Assembly: GCA_013396525.1 (NCBI GenBank)
Contig: VWYX01000347.1
Span: 730,883 to 794,882 of the forward strand
Reading direction: 5' to 3'
DNA from: Chaetorhynchus papuensis
Lineage: Eukaryota > Chordata > Aves > Passeriformes > Rhipiduridae
DNA: 64,000 bases
Both the position numbers and the translations under genes were made by a program. Below the pieces are notes generated by a model, which saw only the letters and a program-made list of their open reading frames with translations, was not told the origin of the DNA and searched no databases. This document shows, one piece after another, positions 1 through 12,892 of this stretch (position 1 is its first letter; each line of letters opens with the position of its first letter).

Positions 1-3000
1 TCAGATCCTTCCTGCTCTGTGTTTTGCACCATGTGAGGGCTGAAAACCACTGTTATGCATTTCTTGGTCTTTACTTTTAGGGTCAGCAGACCTGTCTCCT
101 CTCCACCATAAGATGGGGCCAATCCCATTGGAATCAACCAAAGAGCTGTACAGGATCAACAGCTCCCTCTCTTTCCAGCCTGAAAGATCATTACACAAAG
201 AACTGTGCACCATTACCTCCCATCCTTTATCAGTTTGAGCACCCAAGTCAAGTGTTTTAAGAAAGACAAGAGCTGTTTTAGCAACAAAAAACCCCAGATT
301 TTGAAAAGTCTTCAGCTGAGCTGCGCTACACCTCAGCATATTTTGGTTCTTGCAGCCTGTGAGATAAGCTTTGGTTTTCTCCTTATGAATCAAAGCTTAG
401 GAGCAAGCTTGTCCCAAGAGAAATTTTCAGAATAAATCCCCAAAAGTATCAAATGGTCTTCCTGTATTCCAAATCATGTTTAGATGTTAAACCATAACAA
501 TGGTAAATCACTTTTTAAAAGTGCTAACCAATCATAAACTCTCTTCTTCACAAGTGGGAATTCTTTGGCCATTGGGAAGTCATTGATTGATGATACTGTA
601 GAAATTTCCAGTGTGAGGTTTGATTTTGTGCTTGCCTTTAAAAACAAACAAACAAAGCAAAAAAATACACAAAACCTTAAAGATTCAAGATTGTCAGAAG
701 CCTCCTAAAATGGCTCTGTTTGATCTGTAATCAAAAATTAACTCAACATATTTCTCTCACTTCAGCATGTATGAAAATTATCCAGCCATTCTACTTTTTC
801 AAGAGTTTCTCATTTATTTCTTTGACCACAGATTAAAAGCTTTCTACAAAGTTGTTTCCCTTCTAAAACCATATGTTTATGACCTCAGAATTAAATCAGA
901 GCTGAAAATCACCGTGAAGGTAGAAGTGAAGCTTAATAGATGATTAAATACAGATATAATGCTCTTTTCTAGGATTTATTTTCATAGCAATTCAACAGCC
1001 ACATACCATTTTCAGTGTCTCTGTGTGCCTTGAGACTACATTGTTCCTACTTAAATTGATTTTGAATTATTTCTTAGTCATTGTTTAGCCTGCCAGTGGT
1101 AAATAAAGGGCCCAGAAATCACCATGGAAATTGTGACATCAGTTTTTGTATAAAATGCACAGGCTGCCTTGTTGTCTTGCACTGCAAAGGAGGTGTTGAT
1201 TTCTCTAATTCTCAGGAGGAAGGAAAACGAAGAGCTGTGCAGGTATTAAATGGGAGTGACACAAACACTGTGAGGAGCTGGGACACTCAACTTGTAGATC
1301 ACTGCCAGCTGTCCTGCTCCATTACAGCCTGACAGCCTTTAATAAAGTCGGGTTCCTGCTGTACGGGTCTCAGCAGGTTCAAAGGAGTTGTGTAATTCTT
1401 TTTTTGACAATGGCATTATAAGCACTTCTCCTTCCTCCCGCTGTGTCCCTGACGAAGTTTGATGTTGCCTCTAAACTGTGTCAAGCTATAAGGTACCTCT
1501 CCCAGAGCTGCAGCTACCTAAATCATCAGCCTGAGTTATTTGCATTGTGTCAGTGGAATTTAATTGCCAGTGCTCCTTTTTAAGAATAGTTTTCCTAATG
1601 TATTTATACTGAAACATAGGGTTTTCTTTTAGACACTTAAATGTAGAGATTTTAGATAAAAGTTAGTTTTGTTGAAATCAACTAGAATAGAAAAGACGCA
1701 GAACTTAGCTGGAAAGAAATTAATGATTAAGTGCAGGATAGGCTTTGATTATCTGATATTTGCTCAGCTGTGCTTAGAATGGTCAATTAATAATCTTAGG
1801 AAAAGAAATTCAAAGGAGAGCCTAGACAGTTACAAATTTTGCCCAGATGCAACCTATTCAAAAGCAATGGAAGAGAGAACTGGGTCTTCCAAGGTCAAAT
1901 GTATTGTCAAAAACCAGAGAGGCAAGAAGGTCAAAGAGAGGAAGACAAGTTTTACTTCCTCAAAACCCGACCTCCGACCCATTTTACGACCACTGACCCA
2001 ATTCCATTGCAAGAATTGTGCATGCTTAATGACTTTTTGCTAATTTCCATACGAAGCGGGGAATGGGAGGCGTCTATGCTATGAATATGTATCTGTATTT
2101 TAAATATGCATTATTGTTATAGATAAATAAGTCCTGTGTTGCATTGTTACTTCAGAGCTGTATAATACTTCCTATACTTTGCAAATATTTATTTCCAATT
2201 CTAGTGGGGGAAACTACTGAAACTCATTGTTTTGCAAGGCAGGAAGAACTGTCAAGGAAACATCTTTGTAGTTGCAAAAAAAAAATATCTTCTATTACCA
2301 GTTACCACCACCAAACAATGATTTTGATAAATAAATAATGAAAAAGCAATTACTTTAAAATTCAAATTAATTTACTTGACCCAGGCTGAGTTAGGCATCT
2401 ACCTTGAGTTTTGTGTATCCACCTTCTCAAAAACAGGATGTAATTCTGGCACTTACACCTAGTGTATTTCTATGAAGGGAACTCAAAAATAGGACCTGAA
2501 GTTGGGTTATGAAACTGTCATGAACAAGCTAACATGTCACAGAAAATATGTTTTTCAGGTAAGCTGAATATATGCAAAGCTTTTCTTCTTCAAAGTTTAT
2601 CTTTTTAATGTCTAGTTTTTGTATTGCCTCTGGCTGATGCATTGTTTTACCTTGGTAAAATCCTATCCCCAAAACAACATCACATCTGACTTGCAAGAGC
2701 ATGAAAATAACAACCTTGGCAACTACTTTGGAGACTGAAAGCCTTCACAGCCTAACGCTCACTTAAGCAAGTGTTTCTTAGTTATTTGCTTTCTAGAGCA
2801 AAACCGTTGATATTCAAGCTGCCTTTCCACTTTTATCAGTGCAAAACTAAAAACAATTTACTTCCAAAGATGTGTGTTTCATATAATTCCTTGCCCATGT
2901 TGTACCACTTTGAAAACTTACATAAGAAAGCTGAAGTTATTGGCTACTGAAAATCCAAACCTCTTCTCTACAGCAAGTTAGCAAACCATTATCAGATATC

Positions 3001-6000
3001 TATCAGTAAAATATCAGTCGTATAAAGTACATATCATAAAATTCATGAAAGGTGCACAAACATCATAATTTGCTTTTTCTGTTCCTTTTCATGGCTCATA
3101 ACATCCCTTCAGCTCTACAAGATGCATGACCATGTGCTAAGGACAATGACAGGAATCTGAATTGTAGCTCCTCACAGTGTGCATGGCAAGGCCAACCAGA
3201 GATTTCAGCTTGCATGGAAAGCAAAGGCATTTTTTTCCAAAATTATTCACTAGCAGTATCATTACAGTCTGGAACGGCAGTTATCTTGATTTCATGTGAG
3301 AAAAAAATAAACCTTTGAGTTTTTAGGCAGATTTTGGGAAAGGAAATATGTCTTAAAGAGATGTTCTGCATCTCTGTGGAAGGAGGAGTGACAGGGTGGG
3401 AGTGAAGCAGAGTCTGCGGAGAAAGGAAGGGTGGGGGAGCTGTTTTTTGATTTGGTTTTATGTTCTCATTACTCTACTCTGATTTGATTGGTAATTGAAC
3501 TATATTTATTCCCCAAGTTGTTATGTTGGTGACAGTAACAGCTGAGTGATCTCCCCCTGCCCTTATCCCAACCCACCCAGGAGTCTTTCGTTTCATTTTC
3601 TCTGCCCTGTCCAGCTGAGGAGAGGAGTGACAGAGCAGCTTTGGTGGGCACCATGGCGTTCAGCATTGCCTGCCCTTGATAATCTCTTCTTCCCCAAGAA
3701 AAACGGAGACTTTTCTGAGGGGGTGAGAGTGAAGGATGCAAAAGGGAAGGTACAAATCTCTTTATTTGTTTTTTTTCATGCACACACATTTGAAATCCAT
3801 CATTTTTGAGTGTCGGAGGAGTGCTTGTCAGTAATAATCTTATTTTTCTCTCCCCTCAAAAGCAAAATTCTTTGTCTGTTGAGTTTTACTCTCTAAATCA
3901 TAAGCTGGAGCAAAGTTTGTTTTAATTCTTCAGTCATAAGAACCCTGAAGCCCTTCTAGCCAATATTAGTAATCATTATTGACATTTTTCCTGAATTGAT
4001 CAATAAAGAAATAGTCAACCATGTTCAGATTGGCAGATCTAATATCAAACTAACTCGTTGATATTGGCAAGGTATTCTTGCAGGTTTTATTTCTAGCTGA
4101 AGATTTAGACTCAAATATCTGAACTCTATTTGCATTCATTTAATAGTGAGAAAGAAGGCTCATAAAAATAATAAGGAAAGAAATTAATTGTTGCTTTGTT
4201 TTTGAAGGGAGAAATCTTAAATCTGGAAGGACAATTATATAGCTCATAGAGCTGAATGATCACACCACACAAAATGCATTATGTATTTTGCTCTGATGCC
4301 TTTTTTCAGAGCAAAAGCTAAATTTGTTTCTCTGATGCCTCATGATTTAAGAGGGATGAAATCACAGAGTATGGCAGTTTGCTACATGCCAGGAGAAATC
4401 TTCTTGGACAATACAAAAACTTACCAGTTTGAAAAGAACAAAGATTTTCTGCCTGCACAGGAAACACAATAAAACATTTATATTTGTCTCAATGCAGGGT
4501 AGCTTTTTTCACCACACTACAGTTTAAAATCCAGTCTTTGGTTCACTTGCTGAGAAGGTGCAAAGGGAAGGATATTTTCCATAGAACATCAAGCTGCTTC
4601 CCCTTGTCTGTGCCATGTTTACTGCCTTGTACATGCTCTCACCTTGTGGTAAATGCAAGTTCTATCATCACTACTCTGAACTGTAGTTTCACATACTTAC
4701 ATTGTATTTCCAAACCCAACGGTGGCCTGTGTAACACTGGCAAATATTTATTTTCTGATGTATTCTTAGCATAAGTATGGTAACAATCAGCTCAAACTTT
4801 CAGATTGCTGGGAGATGAGAGCAAGGATGGATTTCTTCCTTGTTTTGGGAAATACCTGGTAGGGTTACAAGTCACTGCTTCAGGGTATTTTTCACACTAG
4901 CAAACTTTATGCATCATTGAGCAGACTTCATTTTAGCATCTGTTTCTAGCCCAGGAAATACAGCAAATAAGCCGAGTGTTTTAAAAGATATATATTTTAT
5001 TATTATTTCAGATTTGTCATCATTCATGCTGAAGCTCTTTTAAAAATGGGGAAAAAAGGAATTGAAATAGGTCATTTATAGTGGTTGCAGGAAAAGCTAT
5101 ACAGGGCTTATTGTGATTTGTTTAGGTTAGTTACCTGATGGCAAAGTTCCTTGGGAATTAAAGGAAAGGAAGGAAAGAGAAAGGGAGAGAGAACACCAGA
5201 GAAGCCAAGGACAAAACATTTAGGTATTATTCAGTTTGTATCTATGGATTATACCTTTAGTACACAGCCAGTTACCCCGTCAACTCGAGCTTTAGAACAT
5301 AAATTTTGGGCTGAGATACCCAGAAAAGTAACTCAATATAATCAGCATCAAACTGAACACATGAAATAATGAGACTAATTACTTCTTCTTGTGGGCCTAA
5401 TTTATCATTTGTGTCTGGCCATGTCAGGCTGCATCAGTTTGAGTGCTGGGATGCACTGAAATGTGTGGAGTTCAGGTGCCACTCACACCAAACAGGCACC
5501 TGAACTGTGTGTGTGTGTCTGGAAGGGAACCACTGGCTCACCTCCAAAGAAATCAAGCAGCAGAATAAAAATTGAGGGTGATGATTCTGAGTAACCAAAT
5601 CTCAATCCCAAACTGGGATTAGAAGACAGGCACATCTGCTAACACAGATTTACACCTCCTTCCAAGGATAGATAGCATCTGAGGGATGATTTATGAATTT
5701 TCAGTCAACTCCGAAAAGCAGATTTTATACTTTCCCATAATAATTAAATGCATTAATATGCATATTTAAAGCAATATTTTGTTTCAGTTAATAATGTACT
5801 GGTAATAATAAATACTGCAAAGCTCAGCCTCCATAGGTTGTTAGCACAGCGATACATCAGTTTTGTACTAAAATTGAGATTTTAATGTCATGAACAATTT
5901 AAAATCTCTCGGATACCTAGAGTGAATATACAGTGTTTAAAAGAAAGGGCCAAGGAATAAGTCTGAGGACTGAGCTCATGACTATCCACCTTGTGTCCTT

Positions 6001-7955
6001 GTTAGCTCAATTTCTCATGTATTTTTGGACTCCTCTAACTAAGACCAATTTCCTACAGACAAAACTAGCCATAAGCTGTCTGCAGCCAACTAACCCATGC
6101 TAATTATTTTCCTAACTGGTTACTGGTACTTGGAGCCTCCTTTCAAAAAAATAAAATTACTTAAAATAAAACAGACCAAACAAAAGACCACAAAACCCCA
6201 ACTTTGCACGTGTATGGGTTTAGACAGATATGTACTGTGCATATATATAATACAAGCATTTTCCTCTTTATGTGTGCATATTTTAATTTTAAAATAAAAT
6301 AACAATTGCCAGATCTAACTCTCTTTTATTTAACAATAATCAGAGATGTCAACTGTCTAATGCTGTAAAGTTTCAATTGTTTTTAAAGCCTTTCTCTTCT
6401 TCCAGTTATACTGAGATTAAATTAAATTAAAATATGACACGCCTTGGAAAGAAGAAACCTCAGAGGATTTTTTTTCCATCCTACTTATTTTTTTCTTTCA
6501 AAAGGCTTTTCCTTCTCCCCATTTCTCATTTTGCAATAAATGCCAAGCACGAAGGCCTGTAGCACTCATATACGTGTGTCACTATTCCTAAGCCCTTCCG
6601 GAGGGTGACATGTTCTGCATATTGTCATATCAGTTGATTCTGTTAATTTTCTGTTAATTTTCAGAGGGAATAACTAGACCAATGGTTAAAGGGATAAATA
6701 TGAGATACATTTGCAGGACTGATGCTTCAATAAGCAAGCTTTAGGAAAACTGCAAAGCAGTGCAATACACTAATAAGAGGCCACCTGCCTGACTCCTGTG
6801 GGCCAGCTACATGCTCCAGTGGTTTTCCAGGGTGGGTGTGATGTTAACTACATGGCAGAGAGCGTGCTGGGGCCATCACACAGAGAGCAGTGATCCATGT
6901 CTCTGTTGCAGCAAGAGAAAAACAAAATAAGAAAAATGACATTTCAAGTCTGCAAGTGCCCATTCTCAGCCTTGACACAGTGCTTGGTGTGGTGTTCTAA
7001 ATAGCATTTTAGGGCTAATGGAGTTCTCTGAATGCTGTTTGCAAATTTACTTTAAGAAAGAAAAATTACAGGAGCCTGGTCATAGTTGGGTGAGTGGAAC
7101 AAACCAATACAGTATTCAGACAGCATTTTAATTCTTGGATTTTGTGCTTTTGAAGGTGTTAGACATCTGCTGCTGCACCAGTATTTTAAAATGTAAAAGA
7201 AGGGGAAATAACATTTCTTTCTTCTGGCAAGTGACCACTGATGTTGTTCATCTTAGTTGCATTTTCTTCCTTTGCATCAGTAGATAATTATTTGAGAAAT
7301 CATCTTTCTTATAATTCTCTCCTCTGAAAGCAAAACCATTTACTTTCCAAACAAAGCACAAAATGTTGTGTCATGTAGTTTGGCTGTAAAGTCTTACAGA
7401 GGAAGTAATTTGCATCAGAAGCAGGCTATTCAAGGCAATTCTTGTTGGAATAAACTTTGGAAAATAGCTGTTCTATACTTCAGGGGATCTGCTTCTCATA
7501 GATGGAAGGGCAGTGTTTTGGCATTTCTGCTACCTCAGATGGAGGTGGTGGAAATGTCCCAGAACCAGAGGTCTACATGAGAAGTGACCCCAGTGACAGC
7601 TGCTGGGAGAACCCCTGGAGGCCTGGAGGCTCTTCTCTCACCTCTGATCCTGGCTAATTGCTATAGTCCTTTATAACCCCTCCTCACAATTTCCCCCTAA
7701 CAGCAGAAGACAGTAGGGAAGAATATTCCAGTAGCTAGAGTAGCTGCATTAGACCACCAAAAAATAACTTATCCAGAAGTCTGAGCAGGGTGCTTACAGA
7801 GCTTCCTTAAACTCCTCTGGCAGGTGGGGCCTTTGTGCAGATTGAAAATCTGTCCAGTACTTATTCATCTGGTAATCAGGTGATTATTAAATTGTGAAAT
7901 GCCAGGAGGATTATGGAAGTACATTGGAAGTAAATTCGGACATCTGTACAAGGGA
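1..7955. other. gene-free AT-rich unique sequence
   Basis: I see no gene and no recognisable transposon in this stretch. Open frames are short, and none shows a domain or a convincing exon structure. It holds a small A/C-rich tract (about 641-678), a 15-bp palindrome-like motif CACTTTTTAAAAGTG (509-523), a GA-rich patch (about 5151-5195), and a short (GT)n near 5507. A block near 1085-1580 stands out by composition and is listed separately. A consensus-like splice donor, CAG followed by GTAAGC, lies near 2558-2566, but no matching exon is visible. Confidence 0.7.
1085..1580. promoter_or_regulatory. candidate conserved noncoding element (unproven)
   Basis: This block has high sequence complexity and no repeat match, in contrast to its simple AT-rich surroundings. 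It contains a perfect POU octamer ATTTGCAT (1538-1545), a TTTAATTG homeodomain-type core about 20 bases further on, and a 7-bp inverted repeat CCTGCTG/CAGCAGG (1355-1361 and 1371-1377). These are features seen in vertebrate developmental enhancers. I have no alignment, so conservation is inferred from appearance only. It contains an 83-codon open frame with no recognisable protein content. Confidence 0.25.
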
Positions 7956-7959
7956 CAAG

Positions 7960-8345
7960 TTGCCTGGAGAAGAGAACAACCCCCACCTGGCTACAGACTC
8001 CTCTCAAGCAGTTGTAGACAGCAATAAGGTGTCCTCTGAGACTCTTTTTCTACAGCATTAACAGCCCCAGTTCCCTCAGCTTCTCCTCATGCTCCCGACA
8101 ATTCCCCAGCTCTGTTGCTCTCTCTGGACCTGCTCCAGCACCTCAGTGTCTTTCCTGGATTGAGGGGCCCAGAATGGGACCCAGCACTCGAGGTGTGGCC
8201 CCACCAGTGCCCAGTACAGGGGACAATCACTGCCCTGGTCCTGCTGGCCACACCATTGCTGATACAGGCCAGGTGCCACTGGCCTTCCTGGCCACCTGGG
8301 CACTCCTGGCTCATGTTCAGCTGCTGTTGACCAGCACCCACATTA
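7960..8345 (-). mobile_element. CR1 LINE fragment, ORF2 C-terminal region
   Basis: Read on the minus strand this is the 3' part of a CR1 non-LTR retrotransposon, covering the end of ORF2. The landmarks on the plus strand are the runs equivalent to CCCACCTGGCTACA (about 7982), GCTCCAGCACCTCAGTGTC, GGCCACCTGGGCAC and CTCATGTTCAGC. They occur in the order expected for an inverted CR1. The element is 5'-truncated, as is usual for CR1, and it lacks its extreme 3' tail, so both ends have been lost or eroded. Open frames of 71-97 codons across it are shadows of the old ORF2. An A/C-rich tract follows about 55 bases downstream. Confidence 0.92.
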
Positions 8346-9742
8346 ATCAGTAATGTGCCCTCATCCAACAGGTCATTCAACTATCTTCCCTCCTAAGAAC
8401 AACGAAACCAAACCAAAAAACACCAAACAAAAAAACCCGCAACCACACACTCACACTGCCCTCCTCTACCTCTTTTGGCCTGTCCTTTATGTGCAAAACC
8501 AAGTATTTCTGTGAGATATGCCTAGAAGTCTTAGCCAAGTTTAGCACCCCTTCCTGATAGGGCTTTTCCCCTACCCTTTTAAGGTAAGGATGGTGTTTCC
8601 TCTTTGCAATTCATACAGATGAGATTGATAGACACGGAGGGGGAAAAAAGAGTGAAATCTCTACAGACAGCAGAAACTTATGGAGATTTACTTCATGTTC
8701 ACTATGACATCTGTTTGGGACATAAAAAACACTCACAGAGTTTCAATCCAGTGTTTTTAACATGAGATAATAAATTCTTGTTTGTGTAGGTTGTATTTCA
8801 AACCTTAAATATTTCAAATTCCAGCCCACTTCTTTCCAAGAGCGAGAAGTACTGAGCAAACTGCAAGAGCAGATATTCCAAAGATTTAGGGTACTTCAAA
8901 TGTGGTACATCCACCTTTACAGAAGTTTTTATAGCAATTAGCCTGACATTCAGCTGGGTTTGAAATACAGAAATTTAGTTCAGGACACTCATCAGTACAA
9001 AACTGAAAGCTAAAGTGTAAGTGATGTTCTGCCAGATGATATAATGGAACCTTGCCTTTCCAATCATCTGAACAGAGCAGATCTTTCTGCTATAGCTACA
9101 GTTTCTTCAAGGCTTTTGGCATAACACCATTATTCAGAACAAAAGGAACACGTATAAAATTTGGTCACAACAGAAATGTAACCACTTATCAAGTCTAAAC
9201 TTTAAAAGTAAAGGAAAAAAAAAGAGATATATGCTGAAGGGAGCTTCCTGCAGAGTCCAGTCTGTTCATCAAATTTAAAGGAATATTGAGAAATGATTGA
9301 GAGCTTAGCTGGAAGTCACCACTGGAATGAGATGGTAAAGTCGAGGAGAGAGTGTGCTGGAAAAGATGTTAAGATCTTTAAGAAAAGACTTAGAGTCTTC
9401 CTAAAACACTGAAATTGAAAGGTCATGGTTAAGACTTTTGAATCCTCTGGGTTTATTTTTATTTCACATTATCTGTACTATCTTCAGTATTTAATACCTG
9501 TACTGTATGATAATATTTTAAATCTCATGTTTCTTTTTTTCAATTAGTTGATTTTTCTCTTTTCTTGTGGTTGATCAGAAAAGGCTTGATCAGAAAAGGT
9601 TTTCAGTTAAAAGAAAAACCAAAACCACACAAAAAACCTTACCAAAGCACTTGCCATTAAAACAAGAGACTCTGGATATGAAATACCTCTAGGACAAGTA
9701 AGTGCATTTAGTCTTCATTGGTCATGAGATTCAGACCCAGCG
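8346..9742. other. gene-free spacer between two CR1 copies
   Basis: No gene is seen. The stretch opens with an A/C-rich low-complexity tract (8399-8450) and has a second one at 9609-9640. At 9571-9600 a 15-bp unit (TTGATCAGAAAAGGC/T) is repeated twice in tandem with one base difference. The remainder is unique AT-rich sequence. Confidence 0.7.
9571..9600. repeat. tandem duplication, 2 x 15 bp
   Basis: Two adjacent 15-base units, TTGATCAGAAAAGGC and TTGATCAGAAAAGGT, differ only at the last base. Each contains the palindrome TGATCA. This looks like a small recent slippage or duplication event. Confidence 0.9.
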
Positions 9743-10156
9743 GAGGTGAAGGTTTATGGGGAACAGCTGAGGTCACTTGGTCTGTTCAGCCTGGAGGAGA
9801 CTGAGGGGAGACCTCATTGCAGTTACAAATTCCTCACAAGAGGAAGGGGAAGGGCAGGCACTGATCTCTGCTCTGTGGTGCCCAGTGATATGACCCACGG
9901 GAATGGCCTGAAGCTGTGTCAGGGGAGGTTTAGGTTGGATATCAGGAAAATGTTCTTCCCCCAGAGGGTGATTGGGTACTGGAAGAGAGTCCCCAGGGCA
10001 GTGGTCACAGCACCAAACCTGCTGGAGTTTAAGAAGTGTTGGGAAAATTGGGCACATTGTGTGACTCTTGAGGATGTTGTCTCCAGGGCCAGGAGTTGGA
10101 CTCAATGATCCTTGTGGGTCCCTTCCAGCTCTGGATACTCTGTGATTCTGTGAAAA
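9743..10156 (+). mobile_element. CR1 LINE 3' end with open ORF2 C-terminal frame
   Basis: This is a sense-strand CR1 3' end. An uninterrupted frame of 120 codons (9746-10108) encodes the C-terminal part of CR1 ORF2, the polyprotein that carries endonuclease and reverse transcriptase. Recognisable pieces are LGLFSLEE, HGNGLKLCQGRFRLDIRK and YWKRVPRAVV in the expected order. The catalytic domains lie upstream and are absent, so the copy is a dead 5'-truncated insertion. After the stop come GACTCAATGATCCTTGTGG and GTCCCTTCCAGCTCTGG, followed by the CR1 terminal 8-mer (CTCTGTGA TTCTGTGA) near 10138-10154. The first ATG lies within the element and is not a real start. The lack of stops and frameshifts suggests a fairly young copy. 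Confidence 0.93.
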
Positions 10157-12890
10157 GAGTCACTTATTTTGCATGAGCACTCTTTGAAGGGCTATGGTAT
10201 GCATGATGTCAGATTAAATGATCAAAGGTCCCTTAAGATCTCTTAGTTCTTACATATAATTCAGTTACATACAAATGTATGTAAAAATCAAAGTCCAGGG
10301 CATCTTTTAACATTTTAAACATTCAGGTTTCTGACTGACAGGCTTGCAACTGTCACTGATGTTTAAAACTCAAGTAATATAGTTCATCACATCTGAAATT
10401 ACACTCATGGATAAACCACATTCATAAAACTGATGAGCTAAACTATCAATTAACAGAATACTATCATCCAAAACCTACAGGATTTGAATGTCAGATGTAC
10501 AATAGTAGAAGGCTGTCACAGGACTAATGAGGGATAACTAATGGAAATATTTTGCAAGTCTTGGCTAACAGCTTTCCCTTCATATCTGTTTCAGGGCGAG
10601 GCATCACTGACACACTGACTTCTCCTTTGCCCAGACTCCACAGCTCCCTGCATTACCCAGTAAGTTTTAGAGATAATATTTAAAGGTTCATTCATTAAGC
10701 TTTCTTCCCTCAAGGGATACAGACAATTTTTGCAAACTCCCGGGAGAGTTTAGTGATGATATTTTTTAGTTCTGTGATAAGGTAGGGTTAAACTGTTTTC
10801 CTCAGTGCTGCTTCTCAGGGTGTATCTGCTTAAAGATCACAGTAATAAAAAAGGGTTGTGTTACTCAGACTAGGAAGCAGGGCCACAGACATATCCATCA
10901 TTCTTCAGCCAAAGGCTGAGAGACACAAGAATTAGCCCCTCATTTTTCCAGGGGTAGCAGGAAAGAAATAATGCTCAAGGTTTTTTCCTTCTAATTTTAC
11001 AGGGAAATTTTGTATGAAGCTGCATTCATGTTAAGTATGGGCACGAAATTGAAGGTCCCTTAATTTGAAATGGGATGCAACTTATCCCAGCAGATCTTGC
11101 ATGTGGGCAAGTGAAACGTGCTCCACACACTGATATGTGGTGGGAGAAAAGGGGGCAGGCAGTGAATGGGGCAAGAATTTACACCAACACAAACAGCCAG
11201 CAGCGCATTCTCTCCACATCTTGGTGAACCATAGGGAGAGAGGCACAGCACAGTTTACCTGTGACACCACTTGCTTTCTCCTTTCCACAGAGAGCAGAGC
11301 TTTTTCTTTTTTAAGGCAAAAAAGCGTATTTCAATTGGATCAAGAATAAAAGTGATTGGCATTTATTTGTTTTTTAAAAATGCAAAGTAATTTAGGCTGC
11401 AAAGAGTGGTTTCTTGACATCTTGCTATTTACTTTGTGTGACAAAGAGTAGTACAGTCCAGGCAAAGCACCAAACTTAAATGGCAACATGTAATTTCCCA
11501 TTGGAAAGGGGGAAATCTATTGATTTCCCTTTTTTTTAAGAGTTTTCATTCTTCCTATGAACATGGGGAAAATCAGTCAAGTCCATAAAGCTCCCTATGT
11601 TCTCAACAAAATTAGGATGTGAAGAGATGGTCTCTCAGCAGATGTACAAAATGGAACACTTCCTAAGATAAAAACTAATAAAATTTAAGAAGTATAAACA
11701 TGCTTTCCATTTCACAGCTTTGGAAAAAAGTATGAACATTTTAGCACCATGTAGGGAGATAAGATCAGTGCAGTAAATTAATTTTCTCTTTTTGTAGCAA
11801 AAAGAGCATAAACCCTGCAGAGAGTGTTTGAGAGCTGATGTGATGGATCACAGCACAGTTGCTCTGTTATGACTGTATTATGCAAATGTTTTTATGCAGC
11901 CTTTTAAAATGTATATGACAAAACCATTTCTGATGATGCACTGTACATAAAGACAGATTCTTGACTGCGTGCAACGCCAATGACTTCTGTAAAAACGTGT
12001 GGGTTTATTAAGTAAATAAATATTTCTAAATACTTCTATTACAAAAAGAGAATTACCATTTGTAAAAATGTAAGAAAAGGGGATCCAACAAAACCACAGT
12101 AGGTATTCTTGAGCACTAATAGCGGAGTTTATGCTACCATTACTCATTCATATGTTTGCATAAGTAAATACAAAATTAAGAGTAAATAATGCAGAAATGG
12201 GATCAGCCACATACAAATCTCCAGAATTTTCTTCAGATTGTGTCTCAACACAACCTCATGATCAGCAAAGCCCTTTTGAAAGATTGATCAAGTAACCCAA
12301 TCCGAAACTCATTTGTCTCTCCCAGACTTAAATATCCACTGTTGGGAAGACAATAGTTACAAAAACTATTAAAAAGAGTTAAACACGATAACATATTCAA
12401 GGAAACTTTACTGGGAAATAAAGTTGTATCAGTCCTAATTTGCATTATTAACTTTTCACCTCTGTCAGCTAAGTTTGAGCATACCACGTGCATTCTCAAA
12501 ACTCAGAGCACCTTAAAATTATTAGAGAAAAAAATCTGGAAGACAAACCCACAATCTGTTTGGAGAGATTCAAGGAAGAGAACTCTGTGCTTGACTACTG
12601 AACAAAGCTGATCAAAAACTCTTCAAAATTTGAGGAAGTGTTGAAGATCAAAATGCCAAAGTTAAATTAAATATACTAGAGGAAATAAAGGGAAGCAAAG
12701 CTACTAAACCAGCTACATGGTTGTACAAGAGACCAGATGGAACAGAGGACTCAGCATTAATGCAGCAACCTTGAGAGTGCTCAGGGTGGTGATGGGCAGT
12801 GGCTCTTGCAAGGATCAAGTATCAGATTTTTCACTTGCTCCCTGAACCCAAACTAAACTGTAACTTCAGCCCTTTTAGCTGTGAAGAGCA
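10157..12890. other. gene-free AT-rich unique sequence
   Basis: I see no gene and no transposon. Open frames of 60-90 codons on both strands (for example near 11137-11349 and 11878-12147) have no recognisable domain and low-complexity composition. No tandem repeat of note is visible. Confidence 0.65.
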
Positions 12891-12892
12891 GT

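Noticed and set aside
8076..8380. Open frames of 71-97 codons on both strands
   Set aside because: They lie within the inverted CR1 fragment. They are eroded ORF2 or antisense shadows.
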